Assembly: GCF_900104805.1 (NCBI RefSeq)
Contig: NZ_LT629751.1
Location: 3,742,501-3,806,500, forward strand
Direction: 5' to 3'
Length of the DNA: 64,000 bases
Source: Pseudomonas oryzae
GTDB lineage: Bacteria; Pseudomonadota; Gammaproteobacteria; Pseudomonadales; Pseudomonadaceae
Part shown: piece after piece, positions 7,721 through 15,235 of the stretch
Layout: every line of letters begins with the position of its first letter
Position numbering within the stretch: the first letter of the stretch is position 1
The notes under the pieces: generated by a model
Database searches by the model: none
What the model was told of the DNA's origin: nothing
What the model saw: only the letters and a program-made list of their open reading frames with translations
Translations under genes and position numbers: made by a program

Positions 7721-9706
7721 CTAGTCGAAACGAAAGGACAGCACGGTGATGTCGTCGAGCTGCGGCCGCTCGCCGCGGTAGGCGGCCAGGCGGGCGACGA
7801 AGCGCTCGGCCTGCTCGGCCAGCGGCCGCCGCGCGTGGCTGCGCAGCAGGTCGCCGAAGCGCCGGTTGCCGAAACCGAACCCCAGCTCGCCGCCGGTCTG
7901 ATCGAGGAAACCGTCGGTGCACAGGTAGAAGGTCCAGCCCGGCTCCAGCTCGATGTCGAGATCGGCGTATTCGCCGCGGCGCTTGTCGGCCAGGGCGCGA
8001 CGCCCGCCCTTGTACTCGCGCACCTCGACGCCGTCACTGGCGAACAGGGCGATGCGCGCGCCGGCGAAGCGCAGACGACGACTGGCTTGGTCGAACCAGA
8101 CCAGGCCGGCATCCATGTTGGTGGCCAGCGCTCCCTGCTGCTCGCCCAGCATGCCACGGACAGTGGCGTCGGTCTCGTGCAGGATCGCCGCAGGGTCGCT
8201 GGCCCCGGCCACGCCGATCGCATGGTCGATCGCGGCGCGCGCCAGCATGGTCATCAGCGCGCCCGGCACGCCGTGGCCGGCACAGTCGACCACGCCGAGC
8301 AGGCAGCCGCCGGCACCCTCGCGGTACAGGTAGAAGTCGCCGCCAACCACATCGCGCGGCAGCCACAACGCGTGCTGGCGCTCGCCGAGCGCCGCGGCCA
8401 GCTCGCGGTCGGGGAGGATGGCGCGCTGGATCAGGCTGGCGTAGTCGATGGAGTCGTCGATCTGCTTGTGCGCGGCGGCCATCTCGCGGTTGGCGCGCTC
8501 CAGTGCCTCGGTGCGCTCGCGCACCTTGCCCTCCAGTTCGCTGGTGTGCCGGCGTACCTGCTCGGCCATGCTGGCGAAGGCCGCCGACAGCTCGCCGATC
8601 TCGTCGCGGCGCGGCGGCGGCAAACGGGTGGCGTAATCGCCGGCGGCGATGGCCTTGGCGGTCTGCTGCAGGCTGCGCAGCGGCAGCAGCAGCAGGCGAT
8701 CCACCACGTAGGCGAACCCCAGCAGCAGGCTGCCGAGCAGCGCGGCGAGGGTGCCGACCAGCGGCCACAGCCAGCGCTCGTCGAGCACCCGCGCGGCGTG
8801 CAGATCGATGGCGGTGAGCAGGTGCCAGCGCAGTGGCGCGATGTAGCTGAGCGCCAGCAGCTGCTCGCGGCCGTCCAGCCGCGCACGCAGGATCTGCACG
8901 CCGTCGCTGGCGATCTCGGCGCGGCGCATAGCGGCCTGCAGCGCCTCGGGCGCAGCGGGCTCGGCGAGCAGGTCGAAGACCCGTGAGCCGCTGCCGCCGC
9001 CGGTGACCCCGGAGTTGTAGGCGATGCGCGCCGGATCCGGGTGCGCCTGGATGGCACCGTCGGCGGCGAGGATCATCGGCGTCACGCCGGGCTCGCGGGA
9101 CACCACGAACTGCTCGAGGAAGGCGCTGAGGTCCATGCCGGTACCGGCCAGGCCGAGCACGCGACCACCGTCGCGCACCAGCATGTTGATCCAGACCTTG
9201 GTGACCCTGAGCTTCTCATCGACGTTAACGTTGAGGTTGAGGTCGGCGCTGCCGCGGATGCTGGCGAAGAACCAGGCGTCCGCGGGATCGGCGGGGTCGA
9301 GCCGGTAGCGCGGCCGCTCACTGACCGGCTGGCTGGCGTCGTTGAAGTAGTAGTGCCGCGAGTCGGCGGGAATGACGAACCAGGAGTGGTCGCGGAAGTC
9401 GCGCTGGTAGCCGGCGGCTTCGGCGAAGAACTGCCCACGGCGCTCGGCATCGTCCTCGGCCTGCAGCCAGCGGCGGGTCAGCTCGGCGTCGGCGAAGCGC
9501 CGCGCCAGCGCCAGCTCGCGCGTCAGCGGGGCGAGGATGCGCTCGCGCTGCAGCAGGGTGAAGTTGCGCGCATAGGCCTCGCCGAAATGCTCGCGAATCT
9601 CGTCCATGGCGCGCCAGCCGAGCCAGGCCGCCGGAATCAGCGCCACCGCACACGCCAGCAGCAAGGCCAGTACCGACTTGCTGCGCAGCCCCCAACTCAC
9701 CGCCAT
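7721..9706 (-). CDS. siaA: SiaA membrane PP2C-type phosphatase (CACHE-HAMP-SpoIIE)
   Basis: A 661-residue inner-membrane sensor phosphatase. One membrane helix near residues 10-30 and another near 305-330 flank a periplasmic CACHE-like sensing domain. A HAMP segment (LLLPLRSLQQTAKAIAAGDY), a coiled coil (KVRERTEALERANREMA) and a PP2C/SpoIIE phosphatase follow, with GGDFY, DCAGHGVPGAL, CTDGFLDQTGG and LDDITVL. It is expected to dephosphorylate SiaC in response to an extracellular signal, thereby switching on SiaD. The start was set at the ATG after AGGGAG. It is the first gene of siaABCD. Confidence 0.92.
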   Translation of the reverse strand: MAVSWGLRSKSVLALLLACAVALIPAAWLGWRAMDEIREHFGEAYARNFTLLQRERILAPLTRELALARRFADAELTRRWLQAEDDAERRGQFFAEAAGYQRDFRDHSWFVIPADSRHYYFNDASQPVSERPRYRLDPADPADAWFFASIRGSADLNLNVNVDEKLRVTKVWINMLVRDGGRVLGLAGTGMDLSAFLEQFVVSREPGVTPMILAADGAIQAHPDPARIAYNSGVTGGGSGSRVFDLLAEPAAPEALQAAMRRAEIASDGVQILRARLDGREQLLALSYIAPLRWHLLTAIDLHAARVLDERWLWPLVGTLAALLGSLLLGFAYVVDRLLLLPLRSLQQTAKAIAAGDYATRLPPPRRDEIGELSAAFASMAEQVRRHTSELEGKVRERTEALERANREMAAAHKQIDDSIDYASLIQRAILPDRELAAALGERQHALWLPRDVVGGDFYLYREGAGGCLLGVVDCAGHGVPGALMTMLARAAIDHAIGVAGASDPAAILHETDATVRGMLGEQQGALATNMDAGLVWFDQASRRLRFAGARIALFASDGVEVREYKGGRRALADKRRGEYADLDIELEPGWTFYLCTDGFLDQTGGELGFGFGNRRFGDLLRSHARRPLAEQAERFVARLAAYRGERPQLDDITVLSFRFD

Positions 9707-10113
9707 CCCAAACTCCCTGTCGCGTGGCCGCCGCTGGCCCCATGGCAAGCCGGCATTGTGCTATGCCGCCGAATTGACCGGCAACAGGAGCGTTGACCGA
9801 GGGCGCTGCCGCGCGCCGGCACCGGGCCCCGGCTGGCGGGCGACAAACCGCGGGCCAGAGCCATCACGCTCGTGCCGGCCGGGGCCGGACGTGTCAGTGG
9901 CGCCCCTCCTATACTGCTGTAAAGGACGTGCAGTGACCGCCGTAGCGACGAGCTGCCAGACCCTCACCCGCCGTGACGGCACTGGTGCCCTGTGCGCCAG
10001 CGCGTCCCTGCCCTTCCCCCGTAGCAGACGAGGTCAGCATGCACCTGCCGACGACAGACATCGGTGCTTCCCCCTCGGACTCGCGCGCCAGCCTCGCGCC
10101 GGGGGCATGAGGC
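9707..10113. other. Divergent intergenic region siaA / ABC transporter
   Basis: About 400 bp lie between the divergent siaA and ABC transporter genes and must hold both promoters. On the plus strand CCTCCTATACTGCTGTAAAGG (near 9904-9924) contains a -10-like TATACT without a convincing -35. On the minus strand no strong sigma-70 match was found. The plus-strand part also holds the small open frame at 10039-10110. Confidence 0.5.
10039..10110 (+). CDS. Possible 23-residue leader peptide before the ABC transporter
   Basis: An ATG after GACGAGG opens a 23-codon frame beginning MHLPTTDIGA and ending in TGA, only 3 bp before the transporter ATG. The spacing suggests translational coupling or a leader peptide. 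It is not recognised and could be chance in GC-rich DNA. Confidence 0.3.
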   Translation: MHLPTTDIGASPSDSRASLAPGA

Positions 10114-11892
10114 ATGGCGCCCGGCCCATCGCAACTCTCCACCATCGCCTGGCTGAGCGGGCAACTGTGGCCGGTGATCTGCGCCTACTGGCGCAGCGGC
10201 CACAAGTGGCGGGTACGTGGCGCCGTGCTGCTGCTGATCCTGCTCACCGAGGCGCAGGTCGGCCTGGCGATCTGGCTGAGCTACTGGAACCGCGAGCTGT
10301 TCGACGCCCTCGAGGCGCGTTCGCTGAGCGCCCTGCTGCTGCAGGTCAGCACCTTCGTAGTGATCTTCGTGCTGACCATGCTGGTCACCGCCGTGCACCT
10401 GCACGTCAAGCGCTGGCTGCAGCTGGACTGGCGGCGCTGGCTGACCCGGCGCCTGCTCAACCAGTGGCTGCCGCATGCCCACCACTACCAGCTGCAGTTC
10501 ACCAGCGGCGAGCATGACAACCCCGACGGGCGCATCGCCGAGGACATCCGCATCGCCACCGAGACGGCGGTCGGTCTGGCGCTGTCGCTGCTCTATTCGC
10601 TGCTGATCCTCGGCAGCTTCATCGACATCCTGCTCAGCGTCTCCGGCAGCGCGCAGCTGCCCGGCAGCGACCTGGTGGTGCCCGGCTACCTGGTGCTGCT
10701 GGCCTTCCTCTACGCCGGCGCCGGCACCGCCTTCGGCCTGCTGCTCGGCCGCCCGCTGGTCAACGCCACCAACCGCCTGCAGGCGATGGAGGCCAACCTG
10801 CGCTTCGGCCTGGCGCGGGCGCGGGAGAACGCCGAGTCGATCGCCCTGATGCACGGCGAAGGCATCGAACAGCAGCAGGCGGCGCGACTGTTCGCCGACG
10901 TCGGGCGCGGCTGGAACCGGCAGACCCTCGGCTACCTCGGCATCGTCGCCTTCTCCACCGGCTACGGCACCCTGCTGCCGGTGTTCCCGCTGCTGGCCGC
11001 CGCGCCGCAGTACATCGCCGGGACCATGACCCTCGGCATCCTGATGCAGGCGGCGCAGGCCTTCCAGCGCCTGACCTCGGCACTGTCCTGGCCGATCGAC
11101 AACCTCGGCGAGCTGGCCAGGTGCCGCGCTTCGGCCGACCGCGTGGCCAGCCTGTACCACGACCTGCGCGAGCTCGAGGAGCTCGCCAGCGCGCCGGTCG
11201 AGCACCGCATCGACCGCCATCCCGGCAGCGGCGACGAACTGGTGCTGCGCGATCTCAGCCTGGCCGGGCCGGACGGGCGCGTGCTGGTCGAGCACCTCGA
11301 CGAGGTCTTCCGGCGCGGCGAACGGGTGCTGATCGACGGCGACGCCAGCGCCGCCAGCAGCCTGTTCAAGGCGGTGGCCGGACTGTGGCCGTGGGGCAGC
11401 GGTGAGATCCTCCTGCCCGCCAACGAGGACATCATGTTCCTGCCGCAGCGGCCGTTCCTGCCGGACGGCAGCCTGCAGGCGGTGCTCAACTATCCGCATC
11501 CTCCAGGGCATTTCCCCGTCGCCGCCCTCGAGCATGCGTTGCACTGCGCCGGCCTGGACTGGCTAGCGCCGCGCCTGAACGACAGTGACCGCTGGGACAC
11601 CGTGCTGCCACTGCGCGCTCAGCAGCGCCTAGGCATCGCCCGCCTGCTGCTGCAGCGCCCGGCCTGGGTGTTCATCGAGGAAGGCACCGACGCCTTCGAC
11701 CCGCGCACCGAGGATTGCATGACCGGCATCCTGCAGCGCGAGCTGCTCGATTCCACGCTGCTCACGGTCAGCCTGCACGGCAGCCTGGAGCGCTACTTCA
11801 CCCGCCGCCTGAGCCTCGCACGGGTGCCCGAGGAACGCTACCTGGCCTGCGCCGAGCAGGCGCCGGTTCCCTGCGCGCTACGCAAAGCGTGA
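10114..11892 (+). CDS. SbmA/BacA-type ABC exporter with degenerate ATPase motifs
   Basis: A 592-residue fusion of an ABC_membrane_2 domain (residues about 25-340, with several membrane helices and the family motif RLTRRLLNQWL-like region near 110) and a nucleotide-binding domain (about 365-580). The domain order matches YddA/SbmA-like transporters. The ATPase half is odd. Where family members have GxSGxGKST, the sequence reads GDASAASSL (near residue 410), so the Walker A lysine is gone. The signature is LPLRAQQRLG rather than LSGGEQQRL, and Walker B ends FIEEGTDAFD. ATP hydrolysis is therefore doubtful. The last 15 bp overlap the convergent GH5 gene. The substrate is unknown. Confidence 0.8.
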   Translation: MAPGPSQLSTIAWLSGQLWPVICAYWRSGHKWRVRGAVLLLILLTEAQVGLAIWLSYWNRELFDALEARSLSALLLQVSTFVVIFVLTMLVTAVHLHVKRWLQLDWRRWLTRRLLNQWLPHAHHYQLQFTSGEHDNPDGRIAEDIRIATETAVGLALSLLYSLLILGSFIDILLSVSGSAQLPGSDLVVPGYLVLLAFLYAGAGTAFGLLLGRPLVNATNRLQAMEANLRFGLARARENAESIALMHGEGIEQQQAARLFADVGRGWNRQTLGYLGIVAFSTGYGTLLPVFPLLAAAPQYIAGTMTLGILMQAAQAFQRLTSALSWPIDNLGELARCRASADRVASLYHDLRELEELASAPVEHRIDRHPGSGDELVLRDLSLAGPDGRVLVEHLDEVFRRGERVLIDGDASAASSLFKAVAGLWPWGSGEILLPANEDIMFLPQRPFLPDGSLQAVLNYPHPPGHFPVAALEHALHCAGLDWLAPRLNDSDRWDTVLPLRAQQRLGIARLLLQRPAWVFIEEGTDAFDPRTEDCMTGILQRELLDSTLLTVSLHGSLERYFTRRLSLARVPEERYLACAEQAPVPCALRKA

Positions 11893-12984
11893 CGGCAGCC
11901 AGCCGCGCTCCACGCATTCGCGCAAGCTCCAGGCCGGAGTGGTCTCGGTCTTGTAGTTCCAGAAGAACCAGCCCCGATACTTCTCGAAGGTGGCCAGCTG
12001 CGCGGCGGCATAGCCACGGTAGGCGACCGCCTCCTGGAAGGCGTCCATGTGTTCGAGGGCATGGTTGAACGGCCCTTCGGCCCACAGCGACACCACCTTG
12101 AGGTCCAGGCCGAGGCTCCACTCGCCGCAGAAGGTCGGCAGGCCCAGCTCGGTGATGATGGCGTCGGCCTCCGCCTTCCACTCGCCGGCGGCCTTGCGCA
12201 GGTGGCCGTAGATGTCCATGTCGATGTCGCCGCGCTCGAAGCACTGGTAGCGGTGGATGTCGAACATCACGTTGCGGTACTCCGCACCCTGCATGAAGCC
12301 CAGGTACTCGCGGAAATCACGGAAGCCGTCGTGGAACACCACCGCGACGCGCTCGGCCGGGCAGTGCCGGCGGATGCGCGCGTAGGCGGCCAGGTAGTAG
12401 GCCTTCAGGTAGGCGGTGGGCACGTCCCAGCGCGGCTCGTTGAGCACCTCGATGGCGTGCAGCGCCGGATGCTCGCGGTAGCGTTCGGCCAGGCGCTCCA
12501 GCACGTTCAGCGAATGCTCGAGGTACTCGGGCCGGGTGTGCCACTCGCAGACGTCCTTGATGCCGCCGTTGTCGAAGCCGTTCTGGCAGCCCGGCGCGGC
12601 GTGCAGGTCGAGCACCACGTGCAGGCCGAACTCCGCGGCCCAGGCCATGGCGCGGTCGAGCACGGCGATGCCGCCCTCGACGAAGGGATAGCGGTGGGCG
12701 CCGTAGCTGCGGTGGTGCGGGTAGTCCGGACCGAAGATCCAATGGCCCAGCGGGATGCGCACCGCATTGAGGCCGCGCTCGGCGAGCCAGGCGAAGTCCG
12801 CGCGGGTGATGAAGCTGTCCCAGTGGCGGCGCAACCGCGCGCCGGCCGCCGGGCCCAGCTCGGCGCACCAGGTGGTCTCGTCGGTGGCGGCCAGCCCGGC
12901 GAACAGGCTCGGCACCATCCACTTCTCCAGCACCAGCCAGCTGCCCAGGTTGACCCCGCGCAGCTTCAGGTCAGCGTTGCTCAT
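11878..12984 (-). CDS. GH5 family glycoside hydrolase (glucan 1,3-beta-glucosidase-like)
   Basis: A 368-residue TIM-barrel hydrolase resembling exo-beta-1,3-glucanases. The N-terminal RGVNLGSWLVLEKWM is the family opening. The acid/base glutamate is in VLNEPRW (near 190) and the nucleophile glutamate in FCGEWSLG (near 290); DLHAAPGCQNG and FFWNYKTE are further family motifs. No signal peptide is seen, so it probably acts in the cytoplasm on imported or endogenous glucans. The start follows GAGGAGGG at 5 bp. It converges with the ABC transporter (15 bp overlap). The substrate is inferred. Confidence 0.85.
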   Translation of the reverse strand: MSNADLKLRGVNLGSWLVLEKWMVPSLFAGLAATDETTWCAELGPAAGARLRRHWDSFITRADFAWLAERGLNAVRIPLGHWIFGPDYPHHRSYGAHRYPFVEGGIAVLDRAMAWAAEFGLHVVLDLHAAPGCQNGFDNGGIKDVCEWHTRPEYLEHSLNVLERLAERYREHPALHAIEVLNEPRWDVPTAYLKAYYLAAYARIRRHCPAERVAVVFHDGFRDFREYLGFMQGAEYRNVMFDIHRYQCFERGDIDMDIYGHLRKAAGEWKAEADAIITELGLPTFCGEWSLGLDLKVVSLWAEGPFNHALEHMDAFQEAVAYRGYAAAQLATFEKYRGWFFWNYKTETTPAWSLRECVERGWLPSRFA

Positions 12985-13097
12985 CGTCGCCCTCCTCGTT
13001 CCGTGGCCGTGCGACTCAAGCTAGCAGATCCGCGCCGGCAGCGAGCCTGCAGCGGCGACATCCGTGTCGTCTGGCCGGCTCAGCCGGACCGGACGCC

Positions 13098-14138
13098 TCA
13101 GGGCGCCGGGTTGGGCTGCTCGGTGTGGATCCGCTCGATGCCGGCGAGCAGTTCCGCGCTGAGCGGCAGGTCGAGGCTGGCGATGTTGCTGTCCAGCTGC
13201 TCCAGCGTGGTGGCGCCGATGATGTTGCTGGTCACGAACGGCCGGCTGGTGACATAGGCCAGCGCCAGCTGCGCCGGATCGACACCGTGCTCGCGGGCCA
13301 GGGCGACATAGGCGCTGGCGGCGCGGCGGGCGCGCGGGTTGTTGTAGCGCTGGAAGCGCTCGAACAGGGTCAGCCGGGCATTGGCCGGCCGGGCGCCGTC
13401 CTCGTACTTGCCGGAGAGCAGGCCGAAGGCCAGCGGCGAGTAGGCCAGGAGGCCGACCTGCTCGCGAATGGCCATCTCCGCCAGGCCCACCTCGAAGCTG
13501 CGGTTGAGAAGGTTGTAGGGGTTCTGGATCGACACCGCCCGCGGCCAGCCGCGGCTCTCGGCCAGCTGCAGGAAGCGGTGCAGGCCCCAGGGCGTCTCGT
13601 TGGACAGACCGATGTGACGGATCTTGCCGTCCTGCACCAGCTCGGCGAGCACCTCCAGCGACTCCTCGATGGGGGTGATGTGGGCAGCCGGATCGTGCTG
13701 GTAGCCGAGTTGACCGAAGTAGTTGGTCTGCCGGTCCGGCCAGTGCAGCTGGTAGAGGTCGATGTAGTCGGTCTGCAGGCGGCGCAGACTGCCGTCCACC
13801 GCGGCGATCAGGTTGGCGCGGTCGTGGTGCGGACGACCGCCGCGGATGTGGCTGATGCCGTTGCCCGGCGCCGCCGCCTTGCTGGCGATGATCCACTGGT
13901 CGCGACCGCCGTGACGCCTGAGGTAGTTGCCGATCACCGTCTCGGTGGCGCCGCAGGTTTCCGCCCGCGGCGGCACCGGGTACATCTCGGCGGTATCGAT
14001 GAAGTTGATCCCGGCGGCGCCGGCACGCTCGATCTGCGCGAAGCCCTCGGCCTCGCTGTTCTGCTCGCCCCAGGTCATGCTGCCGAGCGCCAGCGCGCTG
14101 ACGCGGATGTCGGTCTTGCCCAGTGAACGGTAAAGCAT
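13098..14138 (-). CDS. NADP(H)-dependent aldo-keto reductase (Tas-like)
   Basis: A 346-residue aldo-keto reductase barrel. The catalytic tetrad is visible as Asp and Tyr in NFIDTAEMYP, Lys in IIASKAA and His in LYQLHWPDR. The C-terminal NIIGATTLEQL binds the cofactor phosphate. Length and the insert with HIRGGRPHHD match the Tas/YghZ-like branch. The ATG follows GAGAGGAG at 7 bp. The gene is divergent from modA. The natural substrate is unknown. Confidence 0.88.
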   Translation of the reverse strand: MLYRSLGKTDIRVSALALGSMTWGEQNSEAEGFAQIERAGAAGINFIDTAEMYPVPPRAETCGATETVIGNYLRRHGGRDQWIIASKAAAPGNGISHIRGGRPHHDRANLIAAVDGSLRRLQTDYIDLYQLHWPDRQTNYFGQLGYQHDPAAHITPIEESLEVLAELVQDGKIRHIGLSNETPWGLHRFLQLAESRGWPRAVSIQNPYNLLNRSFEVGLAEMAIREQVGLLAYSPLAFGLLSGKYEDGARPANARLTLFERFQRYNNPRARRAASAYVALAREHGVDPAQLALAYVTSRPFVTSNIIGATTLEQLDSNIASLDLPLSAELLAGIERIHTEQPNPAP

Positions 14139-14468
14139 CGCAAACTCCTCTCGATGGCAGGCCAGGTCGGCAAGGGTACTACCAAACGGCGCCGCGGATG
14201 AGCGCCGGCCGCCCAGGCGCAGCCGCGTGGCGTTGTAGACAAGGCTACACAGGCGCTCGTCGTTATAGTGTCTGCTACACAGCCAGGCAGACCGTCAGCC
14301 GCCCCGGGCAGACCGGCAGAGCATTGCTCGGCAATGACTCAGTGTCATGACGCGGCGACTGGCAATCTTTTTGCTGATACACCAGCGCAGCGCGATCGCT
14401 CTGCCAGCCGAGGCCAGCACGACAGAATCGCACCGCCCCTCGCCCCCGACCGCCCCATGGAGACCGTC
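14139..14468. other. Divergent intergenic region aldo-keto reductase / modA
   Basis: This 330 bp region has two direct copies of GCTACACAG (14244-14252 and 14274-14282) whose starts are 30 bp apart, near three helical turns. An inverted pair TGTAG-N6-CTACA overlaps the first copy. These look like operator half-sites for an unidentified regulator. TTATAGTG between the copies could serve as a -10. The remaining part up to modA has no clear feature. Confidence 0.4.
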
Positions 14469-15230
14469 ATGTCCAATCCCCTGCCACGCCTGCTCGGCCC
14501 CCTGCTGCTCGCCCTGGCGCCCTTCGGCCTCGCCCACGCCGGCGAGGTACAGGTGGCGGTGGCCGCCAACTTCGCCGCGCCGATGGAGGCGCTGGCCAGG
14601 GACTTCGCGCAGAGCAGCGGCCACCAGGCCAAGCTGGCGTTCGGCGCCACCGGCAAGTTCTACGCGCAGATCAGCCACGGGGCGCCCTTCGAGGTCTTCC
14701 TCAGCGCCGACAGCAAGACGCCGGCCAGGCTGGCCGGCGAAGGCTACGCCGTCGCCGGCAGCCAGTTCACCTACGCCACCGGCCAACTGGTGCTGTGGTC
14801 GGCCCGGGCGGACCTGGTGGATGGCGAAGGCGCCGTGCTCCGGCAGGGCCGCTTCGCCCACCTGGCCATCGCCAACCCGAACACCGCGCCCTACGGTGCC
14901 GCCGCGCTGCAAACCCTGCAGGCCCTCGACCTGCAAGACGCGCTCAAGGGCAAGCTGGTGCAGGGCGAAAGCATCGCCCAGGCCCATCAGTTCGTCGCCA
15001 GCGGCAACGCCGAGCTGGGCTTCGTCGCCCTGTCGCAGGTCTACCAGGACGGCAGGATCACCGCTGGCTCGGCCTGGCAGGTGCCGGCGCGGCTGCACGC
15101 CCCGCTCACCCAGGACGCCGTGCTGCTCAAGGCTGGCGCCAGCAACCCGGCGGCGCGGGAGCTGCTCGACTACCTGCGGACGCCGCAGGCCAGAACCGTG
15201 ATCGCCCGCTACGGCTACGTCGTGGACTGA
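14469..15230 (+). CDS. modA: Molybdate-binding periplasmic protein ModA
   Basis: A 253-residue type II periplasmic binding protein. The signal peptide is residues 1-23 (cleavage after AHA), and the mature protein starts GEVQVAVAANFAAPMEALA. The family motifs FGATGKFYAQI, APFEVFLSADSK and ANPNTAPYG line the oxyanion site. The start was set at the ATG preceded by GGAG; the frame extends upstream without similarity. modB and modC are not next to it: the following gene is convergent and unrelated. It therefore either serves a permease encoded elsewhere or has a different oxyanion role. Confidence 0.88.
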   Translation: MSNPLPRLLGPLLLALAPFGLAHAGEVQVAVAANFAAPMEALARDFAQSSGHQAKLAFGATGKFYAQISHGAPFEVFLSADSKTPARLAGEGYAVAGSQFTYATGQLVLWSARADLVDGEGAVLRQGRFAHLAIANPNTAPYGAAALQTLQALDLQDALKGKLVQGESIAQAHQFVASGNAELGFVALSQVYQDGRITAGSAWQVPARLHAPLTQDAVLLKAGASNPAARELLDYLRTPQARTVIARYGYVVD

Positions 15231-15235
15231 GGCGA

